A stretch of DNA of 64,000 nucleotides from Morella rubra (Eukaryota; Streptophyta; Magnoliopsida; Fagales; Myricaceae). The notes below the pieces were generated by a model that made no database searches, was not told the origin of the DNA, and saw nothing but the letters and a program-made list of their open reading frames with translations. A program made the translations under genes and the position numbers. How positions within the stretch are numbered: position 1 is the stretch's first letter; each line of letters opens with the position of its first letter. Positions 24,841 to 35,588 of the stretch are shown here, piece after piece. Location of the stretch: assembly GCA_003952965.2 (NCBI GenBank), contig CM025855.1:12432483-12496482 (forward strand), written 5' to 3'.

Positions 24841-25124
24841 ATATGTTATCTTCTTGCAGAGTTTGCAAATTGCAAATTGCAAATTGCTGCTTTGGCTATG
24901 GCTTTGGCTTTGGCTTGCTTGTGAATCTGTGATTGCCGATTGGAAGATCGGGGGTTTGTTGTCTTTGCTTATAGTTGGACAACAAATCAGAAATAATTTG
25001 GAGTGTTGGTTTTGTATTGGTTTTGCATTGCTGTTCAGGTTAGTGACTTAGACTCAATGTATATTTTAGTATTTTATAAAATATGAATGAAATTAATTAT
25101 ATGGAGATTGGAGGTCAGGGCTTA

Positions 25125-25510
25125 TGAATTGGATTATTGGGTTATGTTGTGTTGGATATTGATTTTGTTGGAGATTGGAGATTGGTTTTGTTGGAGTGTT
25201 GGCTTATGAATTGATTGTTGACTTGTTGTATTATACTATTATATGAATTGGTTGCTGAAAATATATGAATTGGTTGCAAAAATGAATTGGAATGTATGAA
25301 TTTGTTACTGAAAATATATGAATTGGTTCGTATGAAATTGGTTGTTGAAAATATATGAATTGATTGCTGAAAAATAGTAATTGGAATGTATGAATTGTTG
25401 CTGAAAAATATGAATTGGAATGTATGAATTGGTTGCTGAAATATATGAATTGGAATGTATGAATTTATTGCTGAAAATATATGAATTGGTTGTTGTATTA
25501 TATTATTATA
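25125..25510. repeat. Degenerate minisatellite inside the CACTA
   Basis: Units of roughly 20-25 bp built on atgaattggttgctgaaaat and tgaattggaatgtatg recur about ten times in variable order. Confidence 0.75.
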
Positions 25511-26199
25511 TGAATTAGAAGGCCGAGTGTGTTTATAGTTACTAAAAAATGTATAGTTTGTTTATTTGATTTGATTGATTATAGACTATAGTTGCTATAT
25601 ATTTGGTTGCTAAATTGGGTTGTATAATTTAACAGATATAATTTGCAGAGACTAGAAAGTGATTTAGTGTTAATTTTTTTTTATTTTTTATGTTTTGTTA
25701 TTTCTGTTAAGTTGTATGTTAATGTTTGATTCGATTAACATGTGATCTATAGTTACTTAGTAGTTATTAATTATATACGTATGTAGTATAATCGAATGGG
25801 GTAATTTAGTTCTATATACTCATATCCGAATGAATTTTTTTAGGGAATAAGGCTACAATTTATCATTTTTAGCAATCTGCAAAAAAACAGAGCAATAATA
25901 TGCAATTTTAGTCTTTTACCGATATGGATAATGAAATGGGTCCAAACTAAATAAGGATTAAATATTATATGTCATAGGCATTTGCACAAAAAAAAAAAGA
26001 AGAAGCCCATTATAGTTTTACAGGGCTTAAAACGCTAGTAACAGAGCTTAAAATGACCTTAAATCATCTAAATGCGAGTAAGAAATAAAAGGTTCATGGC
26101 ATAAAGTCCCATTGTCAATAAAAGAGGACTGTTGAGCCTCATGACGGTATAATTTTGGTTATTCGTAACACTTGTTATTCAACTTATATAATTTAATAA

Positions 26200-27600
26200 T
26201 TGACGCACCTAACTCTTGGGGTATATTTTGCAGAAACGGTTTACAATCCCCGAGCCTCCATTGGGGATATTGTCAAGAGCTGGTTCATCAAAGATTTAGG
26301 AGAGAAATGGAGGAACTACAAATGTAGTTTAAAGCAAGAAATTTTTGATGAGGCCTTTACGCCTCAGTATGTGAAAAATAATGCTCCAACAGACGTTAAT
26401 TTGGAGCAATTTTGCAAATTAGTCGATTTTTGGTATTCTGATGCAGGACGGGTATGACATTATTTCTTTGTATTATGTTTTCATGAATATAGCTTATTAT
26501 TAATTTTAATGTCTTGGTGTTAATGTAGCGTCGAAGTCAAGCGGGAAACAAAGTAGATCACTCCAGACGTCGGTCCACACTGCAGGATCAAAGAGCTTTG
26601 CACGTTATGCTCACGAATTGGTACGTAGTACTTAATTAGTTTGTTTAATGGTATAGTATTTATTATTACCATTCTTATTTGTAATTTACAATTTCATCAC
26701 GAATTGTGTTTGTGATGTAGGAAAAAGAGAAACAAGTTCCAATTGATCGAGCAGAGTTATATAAAGCTGTCCATATCACGTTCTGACGGGTCTCCAATAA
26801 ATCCGGACGTAGCAGAGAAAATAGTATGTCACTATTACATCAATTTTGATTTGAATGTGCGAATTTAATTCAAAATTTAATTGTATGTTCTATTCTTTCA
26901 GAGGCGAATGGAGGAGATTGGACTGAACGATTCAGGAAGTTCACAAACTTCCAGCCAATTTAGAGTGGATGGCAGCATCGGTTGGTCACCATCTGACCGA
27001 TATGCACAAGTGATTGGTCCAGAACGACATGGTCGCATTCGCGGCGTTGGATTAGGACCAACTCCTTCATCTCATCCTGCCAACACCAACATAAGATCCA
27101 GTCAGCCTGATCTCTAGTAACGAGAGAGCGGTAGAGATGGAAAATAGAGTTCAAGATGTTGGAGTCTAAAGTAGCATCGCTTCAATCTACAATACAAATG
27201 ATGGCACAAGCTTGGGTAAAAGTTTTATTTACTTATCCTCACATATTACTATTGATTCTATTTATGTATATTTCCTAGTTAATTAATGTTTGTTTAACTT
27301 TGTAGGAGCAACTTCAAAACCAAAATGTTGCAATAACAATCACCAAGTTTCACCAACAATTCATAATCTCATCTCATGCAAGTCGGAAAACGAGTGTGGT
27401 AAGATACTAACATAAATGAAAGACTGCCATTAATTTGATTTTAAGTGTGTACTAAGCTCTTTTATCTTTGTTCATGTCATTACTGTTTGTTAATTTTTCA
27501 ATATTGCAATAGCAGACAATGCCGATGATGCAGAAAGTGCAGGAGCAGATGGTGCTGTGAAAGTGCTGAAGGTGGAAGGATTAAATTTATAGTTATTTGT
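26200..27600 (+). pseudogene. CACTA Transposase_24-like frame in several exons
   Basis: Likely exons have GT-AG edges. Exon 1 is at about 26200-26452 (ASIGDIVKSWFIKDLGEKW, ending WYSDAGR). Exon 2 is at 26529-26620 (SQAGNKVD, then AGSKSFARYAHEL). Exon 3 is at 26721-26825 (EKQVPIDRAELYKAVH), followed by exon 4 at 26903-27116 (GSIGWSPSDRY). Later pieces near 27150-27400 are rich in Gln and look coiled-coil. The SKSFAR box and the preceding Gln/Asn/Lys-rich stretch are typical of the Transposase_24 family of plant CACTA elements, whose exact role is unclear. A frame change lies within exon 2 and a stop in exon 3. Confidence 0.7.
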
Positions 27601-27837
27601 TGTTAAATGTCATTACTTGTTAGTTTTTAGACTATTGAGAAAATGTCATTCACTTATTTTTGTTTGATGCAAAACTTGTAAGACATGGTTATAATGAAAT
27701 ATATTTTTTTTATTACACTTTTCTTTGTTTGCATTAATCAATTAAAATCTATAACAAAATTTGTATTGCAGGAAAATATATAAAAAAAAAAATGAAATTC
27801 GAATATAAAAAAAAATAAAAAACAAAACAGCACACCT

Positions 27838-28154
27838 TTAGCGACAGTCACTGACCGCCGTTATATGTAAACCAATGGAAAGGGTTATAGCAGCAGTCAT
27901 GTGACTGTGGCTATAACACTATAGCCGCGGTCACATGACCACTGTTATAACCTGTAGCGACAGTCAACCAACTGCCGCTATAGAGCTTCTGCGGAAAAAA
28001 CCGCAACCGCGATTGGGTCTATAGCGGTGGTCTTTGCCAGCGGTCTCTATAACCGCGGCTATAGGTCGAGACCGCCGCTAAAAAACCACTGCTATAGACT
28101 ATAGCAGCGGTTTTGGGACCTATAGTGCCGCTATAGGTGATTTTTTTTGTAGTG
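27838..28154. repeat. CACTA subterminal repeats and right terminus
   Basis: Short units such as ctatagcggtggt, ataaccgcggctatag and actgctatag recur in both orientations over 300 bp, ending in gtagtg. Such arrays bind the element's accessory protein in En/Spm. Confidence 0.85.
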
Positions 28155-28155
28155 T

Positions 28156-29160
28156 ATGGCTATTCGCACTGACATTGCCAAAGCCTATGATAGTATGGAA
28201 TGGAAAATTATTCTTGTGGCGATGCAGTGTTTTGGTTTTGATTCCCGCTTTATTGGTTGGATTGAGCACTGTCTTTCTACTGCATCTTGTTCTATTCTCT
28301 TGAATGGTACCCCTTTTGGTCTTATCAAGCCTACTCAGGGGTTAAGGCATGGTGACCCCATGGCTCCCTTTCTCTTCATCATTGGATCTGAAATTTTATC
28401 GCGAATTTTGATGCGTGTAGAGGCTGATCATCTCCTTCATGGTATTTGTATAGCCCGAGCTGATCCCCCCATCACTCATCTTCTCTTCGCGGACGATCTT
28501 CTTTTGTTTACCCGTGCTACTGTGAGAGAAGCCAATGTGGTGATATTTGTTCAATATCAGCACCTTAATGTGCGGAAATCCACTATTACCTTTAGCAGGA
28601 ATACTCGGCCTGCTGCCAAATTTGATATTTGTTCTATATTGCAGTTGCGTCATTCTAAAAATCCAGGAAAGCATTTGGGTGTGCCCCTTTTGATTGGTCA
28701 AAATAAAAAGCAGGTGTTTTCTGACTTGGTTGACAAGGTTAAGCATCGGATTGAAGGTTGGAAAGCGAAACTTGTTTCGCAAGCTGGACGCATAGTTTTG
28801 ATTAAAGCAGTTGCTTCTGCTCTTCCAACTTTTACTATGTCACATGATTTGTTGCCGAAATCCTTGTGTTTGCGTCTGGATTCTTTGTTCATGCGTTCTT
28901 GGTGGGGCTTTAAGGATGGTAAACGACACAACTGGACTCCCAAATCTTAGGCTTTAAGGATGGTAACCGGCACAACTGGCTTGGATTGTTCATTCCAATT
29001 CTTCAAAGCCGTGGATAGTTGCTCTTAGAGCTAAGTATCTGAATTCTTCTTACATTTGGGATTCGACTCCTGTTAGTTCTCCTTCTTGGGTTTGGAAAGG
29101 TATTGCCAAGGTTAATTCTTTTCTTCAAGAGGGTTGCTGTTATCATATCTCTTTCGGCTT
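28156..29160 (+). pseudogene. LINE reverse transcriptase fragment
   Basis: The frame from 28156 to 28950 gives MAIRTDIAKAYDSMEW, TQGLRHGDPMAPFLFI and the catalytic box LLFADDLLLF near 28485, all standard for plant L1 reverse transcriptase. The N-terminal part of the domain is missing where the CACTA abuts. Near 28906-28975 a unit of about 44 bp (ctttaaggatggtaaa/c) is duplicated in tandem. Beyond it the frame is lost. Confidence 0.92.
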
Positions 29161-29164
29161 TGAG

Positions 29165-29987
29165 GTGCATACTTGGCTGGATCCTTGGGTCCCGCAAGCT
29201 GAATTTTTTCTACCTAAACCAAGGAATTCAAATGTTCTTATTCATGAGGCATCCAAAGTGGAGGATTTTTTTATTCCTGGCTCCCGTGAGTGGGATGAGT
29301 TGAAGATTCGGCATACGTTTCAAGAGGAGGATGCCAATCTTATTCTCAATATTCATCTCCTTGCTACCTCTACTCTTGATTGGCTTATTTGGATTTTGGA
29401 TCCCAAAGGTTCCTTTTCTGTTAAATCTGCCTACAACCTCTTCAATTTTTCTGCTCCACCTTATCTTCCTTCTTTCTCGTTGGATTTGTGGCCAAAAATT
29501 TGGCAGTTAAAGTTGCAAGATAGATTCAAGCTTTTTATTTGGAAAGTGGCCTGGGATATTCTGCCGTGTAGATTCAATCTCCATCGGACTCTTAACATGG
29601 GTCAAGCTGCTCTCCCGTGTGTTTTTTGTGAGCTGGAAGATGAGTTTCTTGTGAATCTCTTTCTCGATTGTCCGCAAGCTCTTCTAGCTTGGCGGGAATC
29701 TCCGTGGGGTTTGCTTACTAATCGGAAAAGGGATTGGACTATTCAGCAGTGGATTGCTTCTCTTTTAGATCTAGTTCCTTCCCTTTCTCTTCCAACTGAT
29801 CAGTCTGAGCTCATTATTTTATATGCTGCCATTTTGATGGATGTTATTTGGTTTTCGTGTAATCAAGTGGTGCATAGGGGAAGACGGGATGACTTTGGTA
29901 CTATTATTCGGCGTATTCACCGGCTGTATGTGGAGCATTCTAAGGCTTGGTCTGCTTTGGTTCCAACTCAGTCCATTAGGTGGTCTC
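29165..29987 (+). pseudogene. LINE zf-RVT region
   Basis: This open stretch reads WIWILDPKGSFSVKSAYNLF near 29384, then WKVAWDILPCRFNLHRT and a Cys pair (CVFCELEDE near 29620). It matches the zf-RVT domain that follows reverse transcriptase in plant L1 elements. The hAT MITE then interrupts it. Confidence 0.85.
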
Positions 29988-30220
29988 CAGTGGCAGATCC
30001 AGGATCAAAATTTATAGGGGTCGAAATTTATGGGAGAAGGAGAAGGAGAAGAAGAAGGAGGAGAGGAGGAGAAGAAGTAGAAGAGGAGGTAGATTGGCCT
30101 GGGTCTGTGGGGGTCGGGCCCCCACAGGTCAGGCCAAAAAAAAAATTTACATATAAAATTTTATTTTGGGCGGTGCAATGGGTGGTGGCCTCCCAGGGCC
30201 GCCCCCTGCATCCGCCACTG
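29988..30220. mobile_element. hAT MITE, 233 bp
   Basis: The ends are cagtggcagatccagg and, inverted at the right, cagtggcggatgcagg. Exact 8-bp target duplications (gtggtctc at 29980-29987 and 30221-30228) flank it. The body has a gaa/gga purine run and a gggcccc-centred inverted repeat. The segment just inside its right end resembles the inside of the left end of the hAT at 18515. It is therefore a deletion derivative of the same family. Confidence 0.92.
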
Positions 30221-30228
30221 GTGGTCTC

Positions 30229-30743
30229 CACCTTGTGGCAATGGTTAGAAAATAAATTTTGATGTTGCCTTTCGGAGTTACTGTTCTATGCTTGCTACTT
30301 TATAGGAATCATGTTGATTCTATACTCTTTGCGTGGACAAAGAGAAGTCCTCTCGGTACTCCTCTTGTGGGAGAGGCCTGAGCAGCTCTTTTTGCTTTTC
30401 AGGAGGCTAGTTTCCTTGGTTACCGTGTGATTGACTTTGAAGGCGACAATTTGCAGGTCTGCAAATCCATCACTCTACCACCTTTTTCTCCGGACTGGTC
30501 TATTGGTTCTTTGATTTGTGACATCAAAGCTTTATTGGAGGATCACATCGGTTGGAAAGTTTCTCATGTTTGACGTGGTGCTTATCTTTTAGCCCATAAT
30601 ATTGCCAAATGGGTTGTTTTGAATAATTTGGAGGGTAATATCCCTGTGCATTGTATTCCCCCTGATGTTCTTAGTTCTGATGAACCCCCCCTCCCCCCCC
30701 CGACTCTGTACTTGTTTTTTAATGGTATGGGACGTTTACATAG
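30229..30743 (+). pseudogene. LINE RNase H region and 3' end
   Basis: Plant-type RNase H wording appears in shifting frames: AALFAFQEASFLGYRV near 30385, FEGDNLQVCKSI near 30437 and AYLLAHNIAKWVVL near 30580. The 3' untranslated end follows and runs into the A-rich tail at 30744-30762. The frame contains stops. Confidence 0.8.
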
Positions 30744-30762
30744 AAAAAAAGAAAAGAAAAAA
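30744..30762 (+). other. LINE poly(A)-like tail
   Basis: A run of 16 A and 2 G residues closes the LINE, and the target duplication follows directly. Confidence 0.85.
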
Positions 30763-30777
30763 AGATGGTGTAAAGGA
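30763..30777. repeat. Target-site duplication, right copy (LINE)
   Basis: The sequence agatggtgtaaagga matches 18211-18225 exactly. Confidence 0.9.
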
Positions 30778-30829
30778 AGGATGCGGTGGAGCTTAGTAAG
30801 ATTGTTGAATTTGTGATAACACTGCATAG

Positions 30830-31353
30830 CAGTGGTGTCCAGATTTGAAGCAAACTTGACATTGTGGGCTTTCATCAATAAAAAATTATTGAGATGAACC
30901 ACCATGGCCACGACCACCACGTGGAGAGCCTCTATTCCTATTAGAACAGCCACCCCGATAGTTGTTTCCAAAAGTCTTAGCCGACGCATTTGCAATGATT
31001 TCAGTGGTAGACAAAGAGCTAGTCTGTTGGTGATTAAGCCAAGCCTTATGCGTAAGCAGATGGCTAAAGAGCTCCTCTGTTGAAGGTGGGTCAAATCGAG
31101 CGGTGACTGAAGTGACCAATGAATCAAACTTTGTACCAAGATCAGCAAGGAGGTAAGAGTTAAACTTGGTAGCAGAAAGGGGACGACCAGCAGCTGTCAT
31201 TGTGTCAGTAAGCAGCTTGGTTTTCCCAAAAAAATGATAATAGAGTCAAAGCCTTTCTTCAACATGGCAAGCTAAGAAAGCAACTAACCAAAGCGAGCTT
31301 GAGTCTTGGACGCAAAAAGATTATCAAGAGCAAGCCAAACAATCTGAGAGGTT
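30830..31353 (-). pseudogene. C3 gag fragment
   Basis: UBN2-like gag wording (AAGRPLSATKFNSYLLADL near 31190) is followed by a Gly/Arg-rich tail with GGRGHGG and a zinc-knuckle-like segment near 30860. This is typical of the nucleocapsid end of copia gag. It is a fossil, cut on the right by the solo LTR. Confidence 0.8.
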
Positions 31354-31358
31354 GTTAA
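31354..31358. repeat. 5-bp target duplication, left copy (solo LTR A)
   Basis: The sequence gttaa here and at 32817-32821 flanks the LTR exactly. Confidence 0.75.
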
Positions 31359-32816
31359 TTGTTAGAAGTATGCCCTAAAAACTAGTTTTATTTAAAGATT
31401 TATATGATAATTATTTATTTTGTGTTTATCACATATGTTTATTTATTTATAGGTATTGTGTTGTGGCATAAGATGTTACACAGTTTTATTGTTAAGTGAC
31501 ATTGTTAGAGAAGTCATGCCAATGATTAATGAATCAAAGGCGGGAGTATGATTTTTCGGTTCCTTGTTTACTTGACATTTGTTCTAGACCAAGGTACATG
31601 TTTATGTATATAGATCTACACTCGTTGTGCCTCTATTAAATAGGATGATGGACTTTGTCATTGAGGTGGTGACCTTAAGCAAACGAGTGGATGCATTGTA
31701 AGAGTATATGCATTGAACGAGATCTAATATGAATATCTTCTATAAGTGGTCACCGATGGTGATGATATTCGGCACAATCGACTTACGGTATCCTTAGACC
31801 TAAGAGGTTCATATGGATCTTGTGCTTTGACCGTCATTTGATGATGATCTTTACAGGTCAAATATTCCAGACAAAGCTGATATATCATCTCTTAACGAGA
31901 TAGTATATTCATTAAATCTGTATAGGGCTGAACTCTGAAAAATCACTGGCCAGTGTAATTAACAAATTGTTTTGGAAACAATTTGAGAGTTCAACAAATG
32001 TACAGATTGAATTAAGAATATATGAGCTAGAGATGGATTTTTTGGTTGTAAGACTTGATGCTCTGATCCAAGTTCACTCACGGTGATGATTTGTATAGGG
32101 TGGAATATTAAGACAGTTGGATTTTATATACCGGTCTCTTAACGAGATAGTATATTCGTTAAATTTGTATAGGGGTTGAACTCTAGAAAATCATTGGCTA
32201 GTGTAATTAATAAATTGTTTTGAAATAATTTGGGAGTTCAACAAATTATTGATTGGAATTAAGAATTATATGCACTAGGGATTTAATGGGTGATATTATT
32301 CTAATCCTATTGGCTCTTGTGGAATATAGAATGGTGGAAGAATAAATAAGTTAATTTGTTGGCAAAAGAGATTTTACAAATCAATCTCAAATTCTGGGGG
32401 GTAAATTGTAATATGTTGACGAACATGATTACAATTAGTAGAAGCCTAAAATTCGAAATAAAAGAATATAAGGGAGTTAATGGAAAATGAGTTTTTCCAT
32501 GTGATCCTACGGCCGAGATTTGAGATCCCTAACGATCTCACGCAAATATACAGCTAGGGTTTCATATATAGGATAGCTATGAGTATAGTCTACCCTAGTA
32601 GAATTGAATGGACTAATTGTTAGTCTAAGAGTTGGCCATCAAGACTCAGAGAAAACCCTAAGATAGTTGTGAGCGTGGAGAGGAAGGAGGCAAAACACTT
32701 GAGCTGCTATTGTGGAATCTCGGGATTGTGAGTTCGACAAGAACTGAAGATTATCGAAGAATTCTCAGGATCTAAGAAAAGAATTGGTAAGTTAATTTTT
32801 CGCAGACAAACTTTCA
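31359..32816 (+). repeat. Solo LTR of copia family A
   Basis: It starts ttgttagaagtatgccc and ends caaactttca, like the LTR at 6793-8070. Exact 5-bp target duplications flank it and C3 gag continues on both sides. An internal stretch beginning cttaacgagatag (31891) is repeated at 32138, so this copy carries a 247-bp internal tandem duplication that A1 lacks. Confidence 0.88.
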
Positions 32817-33099
32817 GTTAAACCAACAACCTAGGCTATCAAGTTTTCAGAGAGGGAAGAAATGAGTGTGCGCTAAGAATCAGCTGATCTTTCTATTCAC
32901 AATGACTATACGCAGGATTAATGGTGGTAGGAGAATCCGAAAGAAACATGGGTGGAGCTGGAAAGCTACCATCAACATAACCAAAAAGGTGTTTGCCCAC
33001 GTAGATAAGGTACTATCTGGGTCTTCCATAGGAGAAAATTATCATGGTGAGCTTTATGTAACTAAGTGTGGCAGAGAGTTGTTAACAACTTCTTCAGCC
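32817..33099 (-). pseudogene. C3 gag N-terminal fragment
   Basis: Gag-start wording (MAEEVVNNSLPHLVT, then NFLLWKTQIVPYLRG) is seen reading leftward from 33099, 20 bases inside the primer-binding site. It is a fossil. Confidence 0.75.
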
Positions 33100-33119
33100 A
33101 TTTTGACGATCAGTCAGAT

Positions 33120-33132
33120 GGCTCTGATGCCA
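33120..33132 (-). other. C3 primer-binding site
   Basis: On the minus strand the sequence is tggcatcagagcc, the tRNA-Met-type primer site of copia elements, next to the LTR edge. Confidence 0.8.
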
Positions 33133-33352
33133 TGATAAAGAGACGAATCATAACAACTTAATAGATCACAATGAATTCTTCTTCATTGATTTTTGCTCGT
33201 CTATTACAATGGTATTTATAACCGATAGTGCAGCGCTAACAACCAGGGAGTATTGCCCTGGTTGTGTGGTAAAGATGACACGTACAGATTCTTTATATAA
33301 CTTATTAAATCTTTCTAGAACATATGAGATTAGCTGAGGACGTGTTATGACA
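33133..33352 (-). repeat. C3 5' LTR
   Basis: Reading leftward it starts tgtcataacacg and ends ctctttatca beside the primer site. A TATA-like ttataaatac is near 33215. The outer edge is inferred from the TG start; no partner LTR remains. Confidence 0.6.
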
Positions 33353-34224
33353 CGTTGATAATGAAGCAGAGGTGGATGCCACTGGTGTAAATGATGGAGC
33401 TTCAACAAAGATCGTCTCAGCCTAGAGCTATTTATTTATCAATCTTGTGACCACAAGTGAAGGTATTTTGATCAGCGAAGTGGATGCATGCTGGTGAAGG
33501 CTGAATCGTGTTGTAGCATTGTTGTGTGTCAACTGTAGTCCAAGTATTGTGTTTTACCTTTTATTAGGGGTTGTCAACAACTTTAGTAGCTCACCCCATT
33601 TGTGGATAAATGCATTAGTAGCGATGCAAATATATGCAGAAATACAGGCATCCTTGTTCTTATCATACGATATTCATAGTGGACTTTTTTGGTTTTATTA
33701 ATGCAATGCCAAAGAAATTCAGCAACATTGAAATGCCTGCCACCATATGTAGATGCAGAACCTCTTAATTGCGGGCAGTCAACTTTGTTTGAACACGTAT
33801 CTTAAATTTTTCTAATTTCATTTAGCAAAAGGGCAGTGGAACTCAGATGTGTCGGTCTGTGTTAGTTTAATCTATGGAAATTGTTGGTAGGGGATGGTTG
33901 TGTATTAATACGTCACACTTACTCTAAGATACAATAATAAGCTTCGTCGTAGGTCCAGGGTGTTATACTGCTCCATATTAGGTTAGAAGCATCATCTGTT
34001 TGACTTTTACCTAATAGCACCTGATCTATTGACGCGAACAATGAAGTAGACTTTAGAGAGGATATAGCCCAATTGTTTATAAGGGCGAGACGCCTAGTGT
34101 ATAATTGCCTTCAAGCGAATAATCCCAATTTGTCAACCCATCCCAAATCCATTGGGCTACATAGGCATGAACATGATGACTACTATGGCTTGTCCCGTCA
34201 CTTCTAGAGCTCTCAGCTGAAGGT
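33353..34224. other. Intergenic, no gene seen
   Basis: Mixed-composition DNA between C3 and the first MITE. The longest open frame is 60 codons and is not convincing. No repeat ends were recognised. Confidence 0.45.
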
Positions 34225-34427
34225 TATGTTTGAGTGTTAAAATTTTAGGAGGTTAAAATTTTAAGATATTGAAATTAGTGAAAAAGTGAAGAGAGATGGT
34301 TTGAATGAATTTTTTATATTTATTATAATAAAAAGTAATGATTTGATCAGAATAAAGAAATTATATTGTAATTATTTTATTATGTTAAAATTTTAGAAGG
34401 CTTAAAATTTAGTAAACAAACACACCC
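34225..34427. mobile_element. MITE, family shared with 55496-55690
   Basis: Both ends carry imperfect inverted copies of about 40 bp around gtttg(n)ttaaaattttag; the right end is acaaacacaccc. The inside, read on the minus strand (taataaaataattaca, aattcattcaaaccatct, cttcactttttcac), aligns with the segment at 55496-55690. It is AT-rich, non-coding and about 200 bp long. Confidence 0.7.
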
Positions 34428-35588
34428 GAAATAGGTGCTCAGAATTTTGAAGCAGGATTTAAATATTGGTTTTGTAGTTCATTTTAAGCTTTAAGTGTTG
34501 TATACATATCCGTCTACTAATATTAATAACAAAGAGATACTGATCCTAATAAAGACCAATACTAATTTTCGTTCGGATTATATAATAAAAATAATTTTTA
34601 TAAATTGAATTTGGCAAAATAATAAATTAAAATTTTCCGGATTCTACAAAGAAAAAGACGAAAGGAGGCGTGAAAAAAGAAGTGCATAAAACAGAAAAAT
34701 ACAAGAGGAAAAATCTCCTATAATAGAATTTGGGGAAACTTGAGATCGTATCGGCTTAAGTAATAAGAGGGTTTTTTATTATTATTATTAATAGTCCAAT
34801 CAATTCTCAAAAATATATTATATTACCTTCATAGTGAAAAATATAATTTGTATACTATTATTTCAATGTCCCGAGTGGTTGAGGATTTAAAGGATTGGAG
34901 CAAAGAAATTCATATAAAATGCACCTATAATGTCGTTCAGTTATCAGAAAAAGAATTTCTGAAAAACTGGTTAACAAACACTATTCAAATAAAGATCCTA
35001 TTTCCTTTTCTTCTCAAAGTCTAAGTTAAAGATCCTCTCAGACCCAATTCAAACAAAAAAAAGGTCAAAAAAAAAAAAAAAAAGATTTTTTGTTTTCTAA
35101 CAGTTTGGGGAATGGAAGCTGAGCTGCCCTTTGGTTAAAAAACGAAAAGTTGCCATTTTTAAAAGTGTATTATACTTCCAAAATGACAAGTTTTCTAGGA
35201 AGCTATAGGCAGGAGGCAAGTAAATCAAGACTGACACTTATTATAGTCGCAATGCACAATCCTATGTCATATTTACAACTTTCGTGACAACACAAATTCA
35301 CTGTAGCATGACACTACGAACGCATCAAATATTAACCTATTCTAAGCTCTCTCTAACGATACTTCAGAGTCTGTCCGCTCCTTTAACGTTCCTGCTTGAG
35401 CTACCTGAAATATTCTATCACCTTTGAAAAAGTACAAAAGACCAGCCTGCTGGGTTGGTTTGGCTATTCCTTTCTATTAAAAAGGAGTCACACCATGCTC
35501 TCCGCTTGATCTTCTTCTAGGCTACATTGGCCGACATGGCATTCTTGTTCAAATATAGGGCAGGCCGTCCATCTGATACTAGTCGGCT
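34428..35588. other. 3' flank and 3' UTR of the host gene
   Basis: This AT-rich stretch lies downstream of the host stop codon. The 3' UTR should occupy the right part, but I cannot place the poly(A) site. A run of A at 35068-35085 is present. No other gene is visible. Confidence 0.45.

Larger units (their letters stand above)
24480..28154 (+). mobile_element. CACTA (En/Spm) element, non-autonomous, left end missing
   Basis: The right end is a clear CACTA terminus: ttttttttgtagtg, which inverted reads cactacaaaaaaaa. A dense block of short subterminal repeats precedes it (27838-28140). Inside is a split frame of the Transposase_24 (plant En/Spm-associated) kind. I found no TNP2-type transposase and no cactaca at the left edge, where pyrimidine-rich DNA begins right after the LINE endonuclease fragment. 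The left end was probably deleted together with LINE sequence. The left boundary is approximate. Confidence 0.8.
18226..30762 (+). mobile_element. L1-type LINE carrying four nested insertions
   Basis: Target-primed insertion is shown by a 15-bp target duplication and an A-rich tail (30744-30762). The order is a leader, a first frame with a CCHC knuckle, an endonuclease fragment, reverse transcriptase with the FADD box, a zf-RVT domain and a plant-type RNase H, as in plant L1 elements. Four later insertions lie inside it: hAT (18515-20065), solo LTR (22071-24345), CACTA (24480-28154) and a hAT MITE (29988-30220). Without them the LINE is about 4.8 kb, and the part from late endonuclease to early reverse transcriptase is missing at the CACTA. 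The coding frames contain stops and frameshifts, so it is inactive. Confidence 0.93.
13866..33352 (-). mobile_element. Old copia element C3 (AtRE1-like), split by later insertions
   Basis: Reading leftward on the minus strand, the window shows a 5' LTR (33133-33352), a primer-binding site (33120-33132), gag pieces (32817-33099 and 30830-31353), the protease-to-integrase stretch (16432-18210) and the reverse transcriptase (13866-14500). The pieces are separated by a solo LTR (31359-32816), an L1-type LINE with its own insertions (18226-30762) and a 1.9-kb unassigned segment (14503-16431). The 3' end is missing where the piece meets the Tnt1-like element. The wording resembles Arabidopsis AtRE1-type copia elements. 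It is the oldest layer of the nest and has many breaks. Confidence 0.85.

Noticed and set aside
30028-30231. Gly/Thr/Leu-rich open frame on the minus strand
   Set aside because: It is the purine run and inverted repeat of the hAT MITE.
33519-33701. 60-codon open frame right of C3
   Set aside because: It is short, has no recognisable domain and no support from splice sites or neighbours.
34868-34885. cccgagtggttgagga, similar to the A box of a plant tRNA-Ser
   Set aside because: No B box, no acceptor stem and no cloverleaf can be drawn from the following AT-rich sequence.
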